Source: Cryptomeria japonica (lineage: Eukaryota; Streptophyta; Pinopsida; Cupressales; Cupressaceae). From it: a DNA stretch of 64,000 nucleotides. Where the stretch lies: positions 143,337,041 to 143,401,040 of the forward strand of contig NC_081406.1 of NCBI RefSeq assembly GCF_030272615.1. The letters run 5' to 3'. The position numbers were made by a program, and so were the translations under genes. The notes under the pieces were generated by a model, which saw only the letters and a list, made by a program, of their open reading frames with translations, made no database searches and had not been told where the DNA came from. Positions 1-10,787 of the stretch are shown here, piece after piece (positions within the stretch are counted from its first letter, which is position 1; each line of letters starts with the position of its first letter).

Positions 1-460
1 TGGGGTAAAGGCAAAGTTTCAGTGGGGTGAAGCAACAAAAAAAGGTTTTGAAACCTTGAAGGAGAAGATAGCTACTCAATTGCTGCTAGTGTTGTCTAGT
101 TTTGAGAAACTTTTTATTATAGAATGTGATGCAAGCAATGTTGCAGTAGGTGTTGTCCTAAGCCAAGAAGAAAGCCTAGTAGCCTTCCATAGTGAGAAGC
201 TAAGTGATGCCAAGAGGAAATACTTCTCTTATGATCTTGAGTTGTATGCTTTAGTGCAGGCATTGAGGAAATGGAGACACTGTCTCCTCCCTAAAGAATT
301 TGTGGTCTATACGGACAACCAAGCATTGAGTTTTCTAACCTCACAAGACAAACTCAGTCATAAACACATGAAATGGGTGGAGTATATGTAGGCCTATAAA
401 TTCACCATTAAGCACAAGAAAGGGCAGTTAAACCGAGTAGCTGATGCATTAAGTAGGAGA
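1..460 (+). pseudogene. Ty3/gypsy RNase H domain remnant
   Basis: This is the RNase H domain that removes RNA from the RNA/DNA hybrid during reverse transcription. The reading frame shows the usual landmarks: a CDASxxAVGxVLSQ segment near 125-160, the YDLELYALVQALRKWRHCL helix near 230-290, and a YTDNQAL motif near 308-328. The domain end (KHKKGxxNxVADALSRR type) lies near 410-455. The frame is cut by TAG at 389-391, where the family has Gln, so CAG to TAG is the likely change. The same family recurs at 8585-10762 with different lesions. Confidence 0.85.
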
Positions 461-1660
461 CTTTTGACAGTCCAAGAAATCCAATTGAGAAGCATAGGTG
501 AAGACAGTTTTAGAGACTTGTACCCAGAGGATGAAGACTTCTCAAATGCCTACAAGGTGTGTAAGGAGTATCAAAATCACTTCTATAGTGAGTATTCTGA
601 TTTTACTTTGCAAAATGGGCTATTGTTCAAAGGTGGGCAGCTTTGGGTGCCTAGAGGCTCAATGAGAGAAAACCTTATTCAAGAGAAGCATAATGGCAGC
701 CTTAGTAGACATTTTGGAGTCAATAAGACTCAAGAGTTGGTTCAAAGATACTATTATTGGCCAAAGATGAATCAAGATGTGAATTAATATGTGGAGACTT
801 GTATAGTTTGCCAAAAGGCCAAAGGTACTTCTACAAATGCCGGTTTGTAACAAGCTCTTCCCATACCAAATAGACCTTGGGAATACATTAGCATGGAATT
901 CGTAGTAGGTTTACCAAGGACAAAGCAGGAATATGACAACATTTATGTCATTGTGGAAAGATTTAGCAAAATGGCTCACTTTGTGCCTTGCAAGACTACT
1001 CATTATGCATGCCAAATAGCTCAATCGTTCTTCAAAGAGGTAGTGAGGATATATGGTTTACCCATGAGCATTGTTTCAGATAGGGACTCAAAGTTCATGA
1101 GTGATTTTTGGAAGACACTATGACAAAAACTTGGCACCAACCTCTCTTTTGGATCAGCCTACCATCCTCAAATAGATGGGTAGACTGAAGTGGTGAATAG
1201 AAGCTTGGGAAACTTATTAAGGTTCCTTACTAAAGAATATGGTCAGACATGGGATCAAGTACTCTCACAAGCTGAATATGCATATAATGACACCATGAAT
1301 AAGACTACCAGCAAGAGCCCTTTTGAAGTAGTCTATGGTGTGCACCCAAGAGGCATTTTGGAGTTGAGAGACTTAGGAAGTGCAGCAGCAAGAAGTGGAT
1401 ATACAGAGGACTTATCTCAATCAATGAAGGACATCCGTGAATCCGTTAAGAAAGCATTGATAGAGAATACAAGCAAACTCAAACAAAAAGGTGATGAAAG
1501 AAGGAAGAACCTACAATTTCAAGTAGGAGATCTTGTCATGGTGCACCTAAAAAAAGCAAGGCTACAGCAAGGAGTGCCAAACAAGTTGCAAATGAGAAGG
1601 ATAGGTCCATGTGCCATTCTAGCCAAGTATGGAGAAAATGCACAAGGTGGATCTACCTAG
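461..1660 (+). pseudogene. Ty3/gypsy integrase remnant (H2C2 finger and core)
   Basis: The integrase would insert the element's cDNA into chromatin. The H2C2 zinc finger spans about 700-830, with the CxxC in the CIVCQKAKG segment. The catalytic core starts near 890. The second Asp is in IVSDRDSKF near 1073-1095, and the third acidic residue lies in the HPQxDGxTEV-type stretch near 1165-1195. The first catalytic position, SMDFV in relatives including 8585-10762, reads SMEFV here (Asp to Glu). In-frame stops occur near 785 (TAA), 848 (TAA), 1121 (TGA) and 1180 (TAG). The C-terminal part around 1190-1660 has the VGDLVMVHL motif of the integrase tail. The copy is not functional. Confidence 0.85.
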
Positions 1661-1970
1661 TGACATAGGATTGTCACCGGTTTTCAATATAGAAAACCTA
1701 GTTGCATATAAGGGACCAGTTCAAGGTCTAGATTGTAGTCACTCAGAGGTTTCAGATGATGTGAACAACCTTCAGTTACCAACCAAACCAAATCCAAAGG
1801 CCGAGAAGGTGTTGAGTTCAAGGATCGCCAAGAAGACAAGGCATCAAGTCTATTGGGAGCACCTAATCAAATGGCAGTGTATGGATGATGCTGAAGCTAC
1901 ATGGGTGCTTGAGAAAGAGTTTAAGAATCTTGGAATTGATCAGAATCTGATTCCCAAGGAGGTGACATGA
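1629..1970 (+). pseudogene. Ty3/gypsy integrase C-terminal chromodomain
   Basis: The last part of the polyprotein, in a shifted frame relative to the integrase, carries a chromodomain. A KKTRHQVYWEHLIKW stretch is followed by a DDAEATW motif (about residues 65-90 of this 113-residue frame). Chromodomains in this position define chromoviruses and are thought to guide integration to marked chromatin. A frameshift near 1640 separates it from the integrase. The corresponding piece of the second element is at 10567-10761. Confidence 0.8.
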
Positions 1971-2335
1971 TCTTCTTTTGTTTGGGAGAATGGTGTAGGA
2001 GCACCTAGGACTTAGACTATCTAGTTTTTCAATTTTGGCTTGTACTGACCCTAGCCAAGTCAGTAGTGAATAAGGACTTAGGAGGGTCCAAGAGTTATTG
2101 TTTTTAGTCAATGTAGACCTAGGTTGAGTTCATTCGTCTTAGGTTTGCATTTTTGTGTAAATAGTGAATTTGAGTAGGTAAATGACCTTCTTGATCGTCA
2201 AAAAGGTCAAAAATTGGTATAGGCATTAGGGAGGGTTAAATTAGTCTTAGGAATGTTTTAAAACTCATGTGTGATGACTTGGAATAGGTCTTATAGGTTG
2301 GGAAGACAAAAAACTGCAAAAGTGCAAAGTTGCAA

Positions 2336-2401
2336 AAAGTTGTCATGACAACTTTTGAAAGTTGCCATGACAACTTTTGAAAGTTGCCATGACAACTTTC
2401 A
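2336..2401. repeat. Three tandem 22-bp palindromic units in the LTR
   Basis: Three 22-bp units run head to tail. The core is GTTGTCATGACAAC in unit 1 and GTTGCCATGACAAC in units 2 and 3. Unit 1 with its flanks is a perfect 22-bp palindrome (2335-2356). The array sits about 70 bp upstream of the LTR TATA-like box, the position expected of U3 regulatory sites. Confidence 0.9.
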
Positions 2402-2466
2402 AAAGTTTTGGTTAGTGATGGAGTTAGGGATTGTTCAAACATTCTAGGATGAGTTCACACATGGGA

Positions 2467-2476
2467 AATATATAAG
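2467..2476 (+). promoter_or_regulatory. TATA-like box of Ty3/gypsy LTR
   Basis: AATATATAAG lies in the second half of the LTR, followed by a CT-rich start-like segment. It is a plausible U3/R promoter. There is no direct evidence of transcription. Confidence 0.45.
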
Positions 2477-2799
2477 TACTCTCTCTTGCACGGTTACCCA
2501 GGTTGGAGAATGTGTCATGTAAGTTCAACAATCTGAAACTATTCATTTTCAGACTAGTTGGCAGCGTTTTGGTTTGATTTTACTCATTTTGGAATTGAAA
2601 ATGGATTGAATCCACTGATCCAGCAATGTATTGAGTTTCTCTAGTGTGTTACAGTGTTTTTGGTTCAATTTAAATCTTTGTAGATATTTTTCATTAGTGT
2701 TTTCTTTCTTTAGTTTGCAAACAGCGAGTTTTGACTTGTATATAACAGTTTTTTTGTAAATATGTTTGCCCCATGAGTTCCACACGTGCTGCCATCACA

Positions 2800-3656
2800 G
2801 ATTGTTGGTACATGGAGGGAAACCACCTGTAAAATGTACATATGTAGGGGAAGATGTTGGAGAAGATTTTAAACATGATTGTCACCTTGTTCTAGGCGAG
2901 TCCAGCAGCAACCCAGCTAGAGGAAATAAGGTGAAAATGAAGTGCCAAGTGCAATGGTGAATGCCAAATCACTTTCCAAGATTTTGGAGGGGTCCAAGGA
3001 GTTGGGACAGAGTTTCCAATGCAAGGAGAATCCTTTACAAATTCATTTGATGCTCAAACCCAAACTTGACCATTCACTATCAGCTAGAGGCCTAGAAAAC
3101 CCTTCAAACCCCTCATTTTTGGGGTTAGCATATTGAATGGTGGGCTAAGAAGCCAAAACCACAAAAAATATCTTGAGGTTAGATGAACCATTGAAGTAAA
3201 TCCAAAATTGTTGGGGGGTCTTTTGGACCGTTTTCACTCAAGCCCTAAAAAACCGGTTTTAGGAGGCCTGATTGGGCTAATTCCTTGTAGCCCTTTTCTA
3301 GGCAAGATTTTGAGATCGGTAAGAAACCTATTCATTGCAAACCTCAAATGGACCCTAAATGAATTCAAAACATAAAATAAGACACCTCCACACCTCTACA
3401 TCATCTCACAATGGTAGGAGGTCAATTTGACAACTTTTAGCCAAGAAGCCATAATTGAGCACATGGGAAGCATTGTGAATTGGTAGGGTTCCTAGCCAAA
3501 ACAATTGAAGAAAACACCTTAGAAAGGTCAATAATCAAGCCCTAGAAGAGACTTATAAGGACTTGGAGGTCTAGAGAGCAACTAGGCTTGTTGAGTTGGT
3601 GGAATTGAGCAACACTAGCTAGCTGAAGTGTTGAGCAAACTAGGTGAATCCCACCA
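2800..3656. other. Unassigned flank between LTR and duplicated block A
   Basis: No coding region or terminal repeat could be supported here. Short stretches (for example GGAGGCCTGATTG near 3265) also occur near 11540, downstream of the second Ty3 element. Part of this stretch may therefore be further LTR or element sequence. Confidence 0.4.
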
Positions 3657-3837
3657 TGTGGTCATTTTTTATTCAGAGGGAGTAGACCATGTCAAGATGG
3701 TTTCTTTCACAATCAGGAAATTGTAGCAATCAGAGGGCTATGATTCATGGGATGGAGTTCCATGTGTGTAGGCTAAAAGGCCTTTATGCTGACACCTAGG
3801 TCGGGACATTCCTAAATAGATTGATACTTGGTGAGCT

Positions 3838-4085
3838 TGGGACTCACCAAGTGTGATGCAAACTCCAACCTTGTCTTTCATAATAGGTCAAAGCATGTGG
3901 AGATCAAATATCACTATAATAGAGATATGGTGTAAATGAATGCTATTCAATTGAGATACATTAGTACTGGGGAGCAGACGACAAAAATTCTCACCAAGCC
4001 TCTCTCCAAGATTAAGTTTGTGTACTTTCAAGATAAACTTGGTATGGTGGAGAATGAAGCCCTAGTTGAGATTGAGTCTCAGCAT
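3838..4085 (+). pseudogene. Copia RNase H C-terminal tail, copy A
   Basis: The translated plus strand shows the end of a Ty1/copia RNase H: a KHVEIKYHYxRDMV stretch near 3895-3935 and a TKILTKPLSxIKFVYF-like end near 3975-4030. Upstream RT and integrase are absent. A stop (TAA where copy B has CAA) interrupts it near 3931. It continues toward the element's 3' LTR at 4864. The better copy is at 19618-19870. Confidence 0.7.
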
Positions 4086-4199
4086 CATCGATCTATTTAT
4101 ATTTTATACTAATGCATTATTCTGTTTGAGAGAGAAGTTTAAAGTGTAAGCTCTTGTTAATGCATTTCTCTTTCAGAGAAATTTGAGGTGAAAGTCATT

Positions 4200-4845
4200 A
4201 TTTCCACCCTCTAGGATGCGCCATGGTGGATCCACCCTCTACGAGTAGCTATGGTGGATGGCACGTGAGAGACTTCATGACTTAGAACTTGTGTTTATTC
4301 ACCCTCTGGGAGTAGCCATGGTGAACGTCATGATGAGATGATGACATCACGTTGAGGATTCCATGATGGGCACTTGTGTCATTTGCATTTCCATTCATGG
4401 GAGTAGCCATGATGGATCCACCCTCTAGGACGAGTTATGGTGGATGTCATGTGTGTGACACAATGACAACATCACGAAGAGAGTCTGTGATTATTTTCTT
4501 GTATTTGCGTGCTCACGCTTTGGGATGAGCCATGGTGAATATCACTGTGAGGTGGCGATCTCACAATGATGAACACTTGTGCATTTTACCATCATTGTGA
4601 GGTGATGATCTCACAATAATAGCTGATATCGTGGTGAGGTGATATCTATTCCTTCACCATCCATGGGAGAAGCCATGATTGTTGATATCAGGATGAGGTG
4701 ATATCTTTCCTTTCCACATATGGGAGTAGCCATTGTGGTCAAACATCACAATGAGGTGATAAGCTTCTTTCATACACATGTGTATAGTCATTGTGTTAGT
4801 CATCACGATGAGGTGATGTGACTTGCAAAGATCAAGAAGGATTCC
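4200..4845. repeat. Degenerate minisatellite-like spacer before copia LTR, copy A
   Basis: Variants of two short phrases recur many times: a GGGAGTAGCCATGGTGG-type phrase and an ATCAnnATGAGGTGAT-type phrase. The array sits between the RNase H tail and the LTR. Copy A carries about 145 bp (around 4630-4780) that copy B lacks, which looks like loss or gain of whole units. Confidence 0.7.
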
Positions 4846-4850
4846 TCCCT

Positions 4851-4863
4851 AGCTAAGAGGGAG
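4851..4863 (+). other. Polypurine tract of copia element, copy A
   Basis: AGCTAAGAGGGAG directly precedes the LTR start TGTTGATG. This is the position of the plus-strand primer. The same tract precedes the LTR at 20537. Confidence 0.75.
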
Positions 4864-5331
4864 TGTTGATGATATGGTAGCTTTGGTCGGACTCCTTCTG
4901 GGCTGACAAAGTTAACTTAATTGTATAAGTGGCCTTCAGCCTTAGACTATTACTTAAGTCATCATCTTGTGCATGTTTAATAAGCAATTAATAAACATGT
5001 AATGTTATTGTTAACTGGTATAACCGATTGACCATTATTAAGAATATTTGTTTTATGACAAACTAATGTTGAATGTATGCCACCCCTTATTGGATGGATG
5101 CGTCACCTTAGTGGCAGTCGTATCTCTTTTAGGAGAGATGAATCTTGGAGATCATCTCCCATCGATGAATATAAAAGAAATACTTTCTCCCCTTCATCGA
5201 ATCAATATACACACAATCCTACAGTATAATTAAAACACATGAGAATTGCTCGGGGGAGACAATTGAGTATTGTTTATGGTTGGGAGGGAAAATCATTTCC
5301 CGAGGTTAATCGAGCACACCGCAAATACAAA
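4864..5331 (+). repeat. Copia 3' LTR, copy A
   Basis: This 468-bp LTR matches those at 16797-17263 and 20537-21002. It starts TGTTGATG after a polypurine tract. The end is mutated (AATACAAA where the relatives have AATCAACA) and is followed by TATCC, the counterpart of the TATCT target duplication in copy B. Confidence 0.85.
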
Positions 5332-5394
5332 TATCCGACATTAGTTGCCATCAATGACAACATCTGAAGATCAATGGAGTGTCTCTTGCCAACA
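5332..5394 (-). repeat. Stub of element-B-type LTR, copy A
   Basis: These 63 bp match 21003-21065 and the end of the LTR at 28145 (ending TTGCCAACA on the plus strand). They are the U3 start of a minus-strand LTR, cut by the copia element to the left. Confidence 0.75.
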
Positions 5395-5553
5395 ATCTCC
5401 CCCTTTCGCATTGATGGAAACACTTAGTGAAAAATGACTAAGTGTCAAACCAAAATATATACACTACAACCAAAAATCTGACTACCAATCTCCAAAAATC
5501 AACAACTCCTCCTAAGATAAACATTTTTCACTCCTCTACTCTCCCCCTTTGAC
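5395..5553 (-). other. Repeated polypurine tracts next to LTR, copy A
   Basis: Read on the minus strand, an AAAGGGGGAGAT-type tract abuts the LTR (about 5395-5407) and a second AAAGGGGGAGAG-type tract lies about 145 bp upstream (5539-5553). Paired tracts of this type also occur in element B, C1 and C2. They resemble the repeated polypurine tracts described for Sireviruses. Confidence 0.65.
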
Positions 5554-5628
5554 ATCAATGGCAAAGGTATGGTTCAAAAAACCAAAAATTCAAGCCAAAA
5601 ATTCTATTTACATATCTACACATAGTCC

Positions 5629-8584
5629 TTACATACAAAAATTTGAAGATGTCTGCATAGAATTCTTCAATGTGTCCAGATGACTATCCCAGCCCTTCTT
5701 TAGATTCTCTAGGACATTTATAAATCCACTAAACAAGTAAGCTTGTGCCTTTGTTGGTTTTACATCTTCTGAATTACTACTGGCTAGAGAATCTTGAGTA
5801 TCCTTGATAGCACTCAGCATTATATCCAACTTAGGAGTAATGAGACTCCTAAATTCTCCAACTCTAGCAATTATTCTCTCTTGGTCATGATTCAAGCTTC
5901 TGATTTTCTCAAGTAATTATATTACCTGATTTTCATGACTGCTCAATGATATTGTCAGATGATCAACTGATTGAGATATGCGTTCTAGCTCATCCTCATG
6001 CACCTTAGACTTCTTCTCAATGTTCATTGTGAACTTGGACTAAGATTAGCATGATTTATACAAGTTTCCACCTTTGGACAGAGCATCTTGCATACTCTTT
6101 ACACAATCACCTAATGTGACTCTATCTTTAGCAATCATATTCTTCAATGTCCAGAGCCTTTTAGAATTAATCTCATTTTGAACCTTCTCCTCAACTGACT
6201 TTTCAAAAGACTGAAAATGTGTATCTACAGAATTCGTTAAACTCTTTAACTGCCCAGATGGAGTGATTGAAGTATCCTTTTGAAATGAGGGCATCAAATT
6301 TTCCAAAATACGGGATGCCAGAGTTAGCAACATTTTGTCTTATGTGTGAGACCTCAAGAGATCTTCACTAGCCTTAGCTTGGGAAAATGATGCTAACTTA
6401 AGCTTCTGAATTGGCGACAAAGAGTCAAGGTTAATCAGTCCTTACACAAATTTTGGATCATCCACTATCTACTTTCCCTTCACTGCCTTTGCAGTGTCTC
6501 TTTTTTCTAGAATTGTGTCTTGCTTGACCTCTACCTGCACTTTTTTTATTCTTCTTTCTTCACAGGTACTTCAGTGACGCGAGAATTATCACCCTTGCCC
6601 TTAGCCTCATCTTTTATAACTGCTTCATCTACACCTGCTTTATCCTCATCTCCTGCAGCATCCTCAACCCTAACACCTTCCAGAACACTTACATCTCTCG
6701 GAGCATCAACCCGTACTTCTGGAATAGAAGTATTATCATGTGTTTGCACTTCCTGATTATCCTGTGATGGCCTATTTTGTGAATCTAGATGAGGGTCACC
6801 TTGAGCTTTTTCTGGATTAATTTCAAACTGATTCTCAAGTAATATTTTTCTCAAAATTTTCTCTATTTCTTTCGCAACTTCATCAATTTCCCAAACATGA
6901 TTTTGTTCGCTTTGTACTTACTCTTGAACTCATTCTTTCCTAATTTAAGTAATCTATCTATCTCTTCCTTAGAAATCACATAACATAAATTAACTAATAT
7001 ATATTCTTTCATGCTCTCATGTTCTTTATTTGTCGTTTGTCTCCTAGCATCCAAAATTTCATACAAGCTCTTGGGTACGACTGTCATTAGTTCAATTAGA
7101 GCTTTACTATATACATTCAAGTACTCTACATTTGCTTCTTCTAAAGATCTTTTGCTAGATTCATCAAAATTTTCATACCATTTTGATAATGGCTTCAAGT
7201 TACCATTATTCACAACCTCATTAACAATCTCTTTCAAAGACATAGGAGGCTTAACTTCAAGTTTTCCTTTCGTTAATGCCTCATCAAGTTCAGATTGTTT
7301 GGATTTCTTACTGGATGATTTCTCTTTTGAGACCTTGGTGGCCTTTGCATCTCTAGCCTTCACCTCCTTATAGCTTCATCTGATTTAGTTTCCTCATTAT
7401 CTATAGTCACAAATTTGACTGTCTTCCTCTTCTTCTCACCACCACCAGATGGTTTGATTGATGTATTTGGTTTAATTGTTGGCTTTGCAGGACTAGAGGA
7501 GGGAGCTATGCTTTTGGTTTGCCTAGGCTTAGGCTTAGATGCTGCTGATTTGGTCTCCTTCTTCATAGTCTGCTCCTCAGAGAGAATATTCTCCTCTCTA
7601 GCTTTCCAGACCACTTCCTTTGATATCCCCATTCTCTCTGCAAGAGCCTCTACCTCCTCCCTCACATTTTTTCTGAATCACCAGTTTCTTGAACTGTTGA
7701 TGTAGTTTCAAGCTCTTTTCTTTGTAAGTTTTGAACCTCTCCTCATTGGGCTCCACCGGTTTACTAAATAGATGTTGTGCACATAGTTCCAAAATGTATT
7801 CTTCAACCTCATAACCCATATGCATAATCCATACTGTTCGGGGCTCTACTGCTTCCATCAAACATTGATTGGTATCTACCACATAACAGATGGTGTCTTT
7901 ATATTTCTCCACAATGGTCTTACGGATTCTTTCCCTCTCATGCATCTCCTGCTGGAAATTTTTGAAATAACCCCATAGATTCTTATTCTGGACCTTAGAG
8001 TCACCGGAGTTGTATAAGTATTCTCGAATTTGCACACCTACTGATCTATCAAATGCCATCTGCACTTGCCCAACTCCCGGAACCTCACTCATGAAGTAGA
8101 AGAATGTGTTCCGTATTTGAATGGATGCTTCTTATTTTCCTTTATTTTCTTCAGATTCTTAATGAGCTCACTCTGGAGCAACTCACAAAGAACATATTTC
8201 TTGTTTTCTCTTATCATCTCATAGGCAGCATATATAGCAGTACTGGAGACAAAAATTTCTTTGCTGGAATAGTAAATTTTGTAACCAATGACCATTTATA
8301 CAAACCTGATGTCATGCTCCAAGATATCGTTAATTGTCATCACCTGTTTGTCAAATTTCGAACTGGTTGCATTCGTCACAATGTCATTCTTTACAACCTT
8401 CAAAGATGGCAGCTCACCGGATGCACACAATCCTGGCACAGTTTGAATAATTCTCTTGGTGATCTTGTGGGGCTTGTCTAACCACATGAATTCGTCGTGT
8501 ACTTGGCTCAATATGAACCAGATCCTTTCGTATTCATAGAACATCAGAAACCTAATGAACTGTGCAAAACCCTTGTCTTACAAT
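5629..8584 (-). pseudogene. ORF-X, copy A (unknown retroelement-borne protein, broken)
   Basis: A minus-strand coding region of about 2.9 kb is split by frameshifts and stops into consecutive pieces (8544-8296, 8295-8089, 8092-7598, 7665-7360, 7363-6863, 6854-6546, 6333-6046, 5895-5629). The matching region at 21226-25402 aligns throughout. Reading from its N-terminal side there is a globular part with FMWLDKPHKITK and MIRENKKYVLCELL motifs, then a GVGQVQxAFDRSVGVQIREYLY stretch. A Lys/Ser/Pro-rich linker (KPSGGGEKKRKTVK) and a KEIVNEVV/EEIDRLLKL helical region follow, then an acidic tail. The last part looks like coiled coil. I recognise no family. It lies between gag and the 3' LTR, where Sireviruses carry an env-like ORF, but homology to that ORF is unproven. 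The 5' end is cut at 8584 by Ty3 sequence. Confidence 0.7.
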
Positions 8585-10762
8585 GTGAATTCATGAAGGA
8601 AGAATTGGTTTACCTTGGATTTGTGATTTCAAAGGGTGACTTGAAAATGCATCCCTCAAAAGTGGAGGCTATTTTGAATTGGCCTACACCTAGGACTGCA
8701 GGAGAAGTCAAAAGTTTTTATGGGATGGCTACATTCTATAGGAAGTTCATTAAGAACTTTAACCATATCTGTTCTCCTCTATTGCAAACCATCAAGCGTG
8801 GAGGAAAGGTGAAGTTTGTATGGACAAAAGCAACAAGTCATAGTTTTGAGTACCTAAAATAGCGGGTGGAAAAGTATCCTATATTGGTGTTCCCTAACTT
8901 CAACAATAGAGTGTGATGCAAGCATTATGGCCATAGGTGCAGTTTTGAGCCAAGAGGGAAGACTAGTGGCATTATTCAGTGAGAAACTCAATGAGGCAAA
9001 GAGGAAGTATTCTTCCTATGATCTTGAATTGTATGCAATGGTTCAAGCCCTTGAAAAATAGAGGCATTATTTACCTCCTAAGAAATTTATTGTTTATACT
9101 GACAATCATGCTCTAAGCTTCTTGAATGGACAGGAAAACCTAAGTCACATACACATGAAATGGGTAAAGAGCCTACAAGCATATAAATTCACCATTAAGC
9201 ACAAGAAAGGGTAGGCAAACAAGGTGGCAGATGCCTTAAGTAGGAGGGTTCTGACTGTTTAGGAAATACAGTTGCAGAGTAAGGGTATAGAGGCACTCAA
9301 AGAGATGTATGAGGAAGATCAAGACTTCAAGGAGCTATACAAAGTTTGCAGTCATTTTGAGAACTCATTTCACTCTGATTTTTCTGAATATACCTTGTAG
9401 GATGGATTGTTATTTAAAGGATGTCAACTTTGCATTCCTAGATGTTCCATGAGGGACAATATGATCAAATAAAAACATAGTGGTGGTTTGGGAGGCCACT
9501 TTGGGTTGAACAAAACTTTGGATTTGGTTGGGAAAGTTTATTTTTTGCCTAAGATGCAGAATGATATCAGGAAGTTTGTGGATTCGTGTACTTTTTGTCA
9601 AAGAGCTAAGGGTGTTTCTACCAATGCAGGGTTATACCAACCCTTACCTATACCTAATAGGCCAAAAGAAAGTTTGAGCATGGATTTTGTTATGGGTTTG
9701 CCTAGGACAAAGGCAAGATTTGATAGTGTATTTGTTGTAGTGGATGGGTTCAATAAAATGGCTCATTTCATTCCCTGCAAAACTACAAATGATGCTAGCT
9801 ACATTGCAGGTTTGTTCTTTAAGGAGGTAGTTTGGATACATGGTCTACCATTGAACATAGTATCAGATAGGGATTCAAAGTTTGTTGGTCACTTTTGGAG
9901 GACCTTATGGAAAAGGTTGGGCACAAATTTGGCATTTAGTTCAGCTTACCATCCCTAAACTGATGGTCAAACTGAGGTGGTAAATAAGTCATTGGGTAAC
10001 CTTCTCAGATGTCTAACAAAGGAGCATGGCCAAAGTTGGGATATGGTGATTCCATAAGCAGAGTATTCCTATAATGACTCTGCCAATAGGAGTACTAGTA
10101 TGAGTCCCTTTGAGATAGTTTATGGCAGTCATCCTAGAGGTGTATTTGAGTTGAGAGATGTGCAGGGATTGGACAAAAGAAGTGGTCATTCTGAAGAATT
10201 TGCAGAGGTCACGAGGGACATTCACCAATAGGTTAGAGATACCTTGCAGCACACTACACAAAAGATAAGGCCAGGATGGATCAGAAAAGAAGGGAAGTTC
10301 AGTTTCAGATTGGTGATTTGGTTATGGTTCATCTCAACAAGGATAGATTGCCCAAGGGCAGCCATAGTAAGCTTATGATGAGAAAAATTGGTCCCTGTAG
10401 GATCTTGGACAAATATGGTCCTAATGCATATAAAATAGAACTCCCCACTGATATAGCTATTTCTCCTATTTAAAATGTATTTGACCTTACTCTCTATAGG
10501 AATCCTTCTCATGTAGGTGCAGAAGATGTAGTCACAGCTCAAGAAATAGAGGACTGGATTACTTAATTGCCACCTAAGCAGACCCCAATGATGGAGTGCA
10601 TTTTGGATATCAGAGAAGGTAAAAAGACTAGGCATAAGACCTATTATGAGCACCTGGTCAAATGGAAAGGACTTCCTGATTCAGAGGCCACTTGGATGTT
10701 AGTGGAGGATATCAAGAAACAAGGAGGTGATTTGCAGCAGTTGGTCTCTAAGAGGACTTGAG
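8585..10762 (+). pseudogene. Second Ty3/gypsy chromovirus pol remnant (RT end to chromodomain)
   Basis: This is the same family as 1-1970 but an independent, differently mutated copy. The RT C-terminus is visible as ELVYLGFVISKGDLKMHPSK and FYGMATFYRKFI near 8605-8760, then RNase H (about 8905-9250), H2C2 finger (9490-9640) and integrase core (9660-10190). The core keeps SMDFV near 9680 and IVSDRDSKF near 9855. The VGDLVMVHL-like segment is near 10310, and the chromodomain is at 10567-10761 (SEATW motif). Stops sit where the family has Gln or Trp, for example near 8860, 9058, 9211, 9259, 9398, 9469, 9956, 10057 and 10228. Gag, protease and most of RT are missing, because the element starts abruptly against ORF-X. 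Confidence 0.88.
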
Positions 10763-10787
10763 ATTTTTTCCATTCCGAGGAGTATGG

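Larger units (their letters stand above)
1..2799 (+). mobile_element. Ty3/gypsy chromovirus, 3' half with 3' LTR (decayed, cut by window start)
   Basis: The order RNase H, H2C2 zinc finger, integrase core, chromodomain, polypurine tract and LTR is that of a Ty3/gypsy chromovirus read on the plus strand. The 5' part (gag, protease, most of RT) lies outside the window. A purine-rich run at 1982-1993 precedes a TG start at 1994. The LTR end at about 2799 (a TGC...CACA-like end) is inferred, not proven. The copy is dead: several in-frame stops break the polyprotein. Confidence 0.85.
1994..2799 (+). repeat. Ty3/gypsy 3' LTR (right end approximate)
   Basis: The LTR starts with TGTAGGAGCACC directly after a purine-rich tract. 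The same start (TGCAGGAGCACC) follows the chromodomain of the second element at 10788, and a variant occurs at 24503. It contains a TATA-like box at 2467-2476 and a palindromic tandem repeat at 2336-2401. The end near 2799 rests only on a CA terminus resembling the end of the related fragment at 25071. Confidence 0.6.
3657..8584. repeat. Duplicated nested-retroelement block, copy A
   Basis: This block matches 19444-25138 in the same orientation from end to end: copia RNase H tail, minisatellite-like spacer, copia LTR, a stub of the minus-strand LTR, polypurine tracts, then ORF-X on the minus strand. The copia/LTR junction falls at the same base in both copies (TATCC at 5332, TATCT at 21003), so both descend from one nested ancestor. 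Copy A ends abruptly at both sides: at about 3657 inside copia internal sequence, and at about 8584 where a Ty3 RT begins. It lacks the insertion present in copy B at 24149-25071. Confidence 0.85.

Noticed and set aside
2336-2401. CRISPR-like array
   Set aside because: The units are contiguous 22-bp tandem palindromes without spacers, inside an LTR of a plant element.
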